This document shows, piece by piece, positions 4,074 through 6,113 of a stretch of 6,113 nucleotides of DNA. The notes under the pieces were generated by a model, which was not told the DNA's origin, searched no databases, and saw nothing but the letters and a program-made list of their open reading frames with translations. Source of the stretch: Deltaproteobacteria bacterium (GTDB taxonomy: Bacteria > Desulfobacterota > JADFXK01); the NCBI GenBank assembly GCA_015233295.1, contig JADFYC010000229.1:1-6113 (forward strand), read 5' to 3'. Every line of letters begins with the position of its first letter. The stretch's first letter is position 1. Both the position numbers and the translations under genes were made by a program.

Positions 4074-5369
4074 ATGAAAGTAAGTGTTCAAGACATCGAC
4101 GGTGTCAAAAAGAAAATCATGGTGAGCATTCCTGTGGAGGAAGTTGACAATGGATTCAATTCCGCCTATCGTGAGTTGAGCAAGACCGCTCGTCTGAAAG
4201 GCTTCAGACCTGGGAAGGCGCCTAAAAGTGTTTTGGAAAGATATTTCGGCAAGCAAATGGCTGAAAACGTATCCGGAACCATTGTCAAAGAAACCCTTGC
4301 CCAGGCTTTGGAAGAAACGGGCCTGGATATCGTGTCGGAACCCAACGTTGACATAGCTCCAATCATTCCCAAGCAAGAATTCACATATAGCATGACTGTG
4401 GAAGTCAAGCCTGAAATCCAGATTACGGAGTATCGAGACCTGGAGTTGAGCAAAGAGGCCTCACCCGTAACCGATGAGGCGCTTGATAAGCGGATCGAAC
4501 AAATCCGCGAAAGCCACGCCCAATTAAAACCTATCTCTGAGACCCGTGCCCTTCAAACGGGTGATTTCGCCACCGTCGATTTCCAAGGGTATGACCAAGG
4601 CAAGCCAATGGAAAGTCTCAAGACTGACGGCGCTGATTTTGAGATCGGCGGGACTCGGTCGTTACCTGAATTCTCCAATAATCTGTCCGGAATGAGCAAA
4701 GGGGAAACGAGAGAATTTGATGTGACCTATCCCCCGGACATTAATCAGAAAGAAATCGCCGGGAAAACCATTCATTTTAATGTGACCTTGCAGGAAATAA
4801 AAGAGAAGGTTCTGCCGAAGTTAGACGATGACTTTGTTAAAGATCTAGGTGGAGACTTGGAAAACCTGGAACAATTCAAGGCCTCTGTCCGCGAAGAAAT
4901 GGAACTGATCGAGAAAGAGAGATCCGATACCGGTCTTCGGGAAGCTGCCATCAACCTCCTAATTCAGAATAGTACCTTGAAGATGCCGGAGGCTATGGTT
5001 TCCAGCGAAATGGCTCGCCTTATCCAAAACTTTACGGAAAATCTGAATCGCCAGGGGGTAAAGCTACCTGACTCTGCAGTTCATCATGAGCAATTGGCTA
5101 AGGAATTTCAACCCAGGGCCGAAAGAAATGTGCAGGCTTCTTTAATCTTGGAAAAAATCGCCACATTGGAGTCAATTGAGGTTACGGAAGAAGATCTCAC
5201 CGCCTACTACGGCAAATTGGCCGACCAGGTCAAGCAAGATGTATCAGTTATCCGTGATCTGTACCGCAAGGACGGAGACGAAGACTCGCTTAGAAACCAG
5301 TTGCTCACAGAAAAAGCGTTGAATTTTGTCATCGAACATGCTAGGATTACCGAACATAAATTGGATTAG
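4074..5369 (+). CDS. tig: Trigger factor, ribosome-associated chaperone
   Basis: Trigger factor docks beside the ribosomal exit tunnel on L23 and shields nascent chains; its middle domain has peptidyl-prolyl isomerase activity. The 431-residue length is normal. The N-terminal ribosome-binding domain (about 1-115) carries the signature GFRPGKAP at residues 43-50. An FKBP-type domain follows (about 150-245: TGDFATVDFQGYDQGKPM, FEIGGTRSLPEF, LSGMSKGETREFDVTYP, IHFNVTLQEIKEKVLPKLDDDFVKD). The rest is the helical substrate-binding domain, ending EHARITEHKLD. The ATG at 4074 has GAGG five bases upstream. The stop lies 27 bases before clpP, so the two are very likely one transcript. Reading is intact throughout, with no odd residues noted in the signature. 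Confidence 0.98.
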   Translation: MKVSVQDIDGVKKKIMVSIPVEEVDNGFNSAYRELSKTARLKGFRPGKAPKSVLERYFGKQMAENVSGTIVKETLAQALEETGLDIVSEPNVDIAPIIPKQEFTYSMTVEVKPEIQITEYRDLELSKEASPVTDEALDKRIEQIRESHAQLKPISETRALQTGDFATVDFQGYDQGKPMESLKTDGADFEIGGTRSLPEFSNNLSGMSKGETREFDVTYPPDINQKEIAGKTIHFNVTLQEIKEKVLPKLDDDFVKDLGGDLENLEQFKASVREEMELIEKERSDTGLREAAINLLIQNSTLKMPEAMVSSEMARLIQNFTENLNRQGVKLPDSAVHHEQLAKEFQPRAERNVQASLILEKIATLESIEVTEEDLTAYYGKLADQVKQDVSVIRDLYRKDGDEDSLRNQLLTEKALNFVIEHARITEHKLD

Positions 5370-5396
5370 GCGAATGGAGGCGAGACAGGAAAACGC

Positions 5397-6002
5397 ATGA
5401 ATCTGATTCCCATCGTTGTGGAACAAAGTAGCCGAGGAGAAAGAGCTTACGATATTTTCTCCAGGCTGCTAAAAGACAGAATCATCTTTTTGGGTACCCC
5501 GATCGACGACCAGGTGGCCAACCTGATCATCGCCCAGTTGCTTTTTTTGGAATCGGAAGACCCGGACAAAGATATTAATTTTTATATTAACTCACCTGGC
5601 GGAGTGGTAACTTCCGGCATGGCCATCTACGATACCATGCAGTATATTAAACCCCAGGTTTCGACCCTGTGCATGGGCCAGGCAGCCAGCATGGGTGCGT
5701 TTCTTCTCGCAGCCGGTGAAAAAGGCAAGAGATATGCCCTACCCCATTCCCGGATCCTGATCCATCAACCCCTGGGCGGAGTCCAAGGTCAGGCGACTGA
5801 TATTGACATCCAGGCCAAGGAAATCATCAGAATGCGCCGGATGCTGAGCAACGTTATGGTTAAGCATACCGGACAAACCTTAGAAAAAATAGAACATGAT
5901 ACCGACCGGGATTTTTTTATGACCGGTGAGGAAGCTAAGGCATACGGGATTATAGACGAAGTTTTTGCGAGACGAGGCGTTACGGGGCCTTCGTTGGTGT
6001 GA
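5397..6002 (+). CDS. clpP: ATP-dependent Clp protease proteolytic subunit ClpP
   Basis: ClpP is the tetradecameric serine peptidase chamber that degrades proteins unfolded by ClpX or ClpA/ClpC. The 201-residue product has the complete catalytic triad in canonical context: Ser98 in MGQAASMGAF, His123 in RILIHQPLGG, and Asp172 in DRDFFM. The oxyanion/strand motif INSPGGVVTSGMAIYDTMQ and the handle helix region (QATDIDIQAKEIIRMRRMLS) are present. The N-terminus begins MNLIPIVVEQSSRGERAYDIFSRLL, the mature-like start that includes the axial-loop segment, with little or no propeptide. AGGA lies six bases before the ATG at 5397. It sits between tig and clpX, the standard arrangement. Confidence 0.98.
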   Translation: MNLIPIVVEQSSRGERAYDIFSRLLKDRIIFLGTPIDDQVANLIIAQLLFLESEDPDKDINFYINSPGGVVTSGMAIYDTMQYIKPQVSTLCMGQAASMGAFLLAAGEKGKRYALPHSRILIHQPLGGVQGQATDIDIQAKEIIRMRRMLSNVMVKHTGQTLEKIEHDTDRDFFMTGEEAKAYGIIDEVFARRGVTGPSLV

Positions 6003-6051
6003 AACGACAACAATCATCCCAGGTCAACAGGGTAGCTTTGGGAGAAAATTA

Positions 6052-6113
6052 ATGCCAAAGGACAAAAACGGAAAAACGACCGATCTGCTGTGTTCCTTTT
6101 GCGGCAAGAGCCA
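6052..6113 (+). CDS. clpX: ATP-dependent Clp protease ATP-binding subunit ClpX, N-terminus (cut by window edge)
   Basis: Only 20 complete codons are present: MPKDKNGKTTDLLCSFCGKS. The CSFCGKS motif is the first half of the zinc-binding domain at the N-terminus of ClpX, which recruits substrates and adaptors; the AAA+ unfoldase domain lies outside the window. GGGAG lies seven bases before the ATG. The 49-base gap after clpP shows no terminator, so co-transcription with tig and clpP is likely. The identity rests on the motif plus position. Confidence 0.93.
   Translation, partial: MPKDKNGKTTDLLCSFCGKS

Noticed and set aside
1..6113. CRISPR array, insertion sequence, prophage, toxin-antitoxin or defence genes
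   Set aside because: No regularly spaced repeats, transposase, integrase or recognisable defence domain were seen on either strand.

Overview
The window holds two divergently oriented blocks of bacterial housekeeping genes around a short non-coding centre. GC content looks moderate. Reading outward on the minus strand from about 3334 are rpsF (S6), rpsR (S18), a DUF2232/YybS-like membrane protein, rplI (L9) and the first 150 codons of dnaB, which runs off the left edge. Reading on the plus strand from about 3677 are a promoter, tRNA-Leu(UAG) with encoded CCA and its own terminator, then tig (trigger factor), clpP and the first 20 codons of clpX, which runs off the right edge.

A DUF2232 membrane protein between S18 and L9, with dnaB following, is familiar from delta-proteobacteria-like (Desulfobacterota) lineages and other Gram-negative or deep-branching groups. 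The tig-clpP-clpX order is very widespread. I cannot place the organism more precisely. Nothing in the coding part suggests recent transfer.

The left block links small-subunit assembly (S6 and S18 bind 16S rRNA as a pair), large-subunit protein L9 and the replicative helicase. rpsF has a compact leader with a plausible sigma70-type promoter, an upstream A-tract, and a hairpin where the S6:S18 autoregulatory element is found in other bacteria. The right block links decoding (tRNA-Leu), nascent-chain folding (trigger factor) and ATP-dependent proteolysis (ClpP with ClpX); tig, clpP and clpX are tightly spaced and probably co-transcribed.

The unexplained structure is in the spacers. The regions upstream of rplI (1243-1497) and dnaB (451-795) share a degenerate heptanucleotide repeat (roughly CNNGTTA), in opposite orientations, and a 14-base motif AATTATGACC[G/C]TTC that overlaps dyads in both. 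The centre (3400-3715) contains a minus-strand stretch that reads through with only two stops and may be a decayed gene, and a perfect 13-base dyad. I found no CRISPR array, insertion sequence, prophage or defence system. This is mostly a conventional core-genome region, and the findings are modest.
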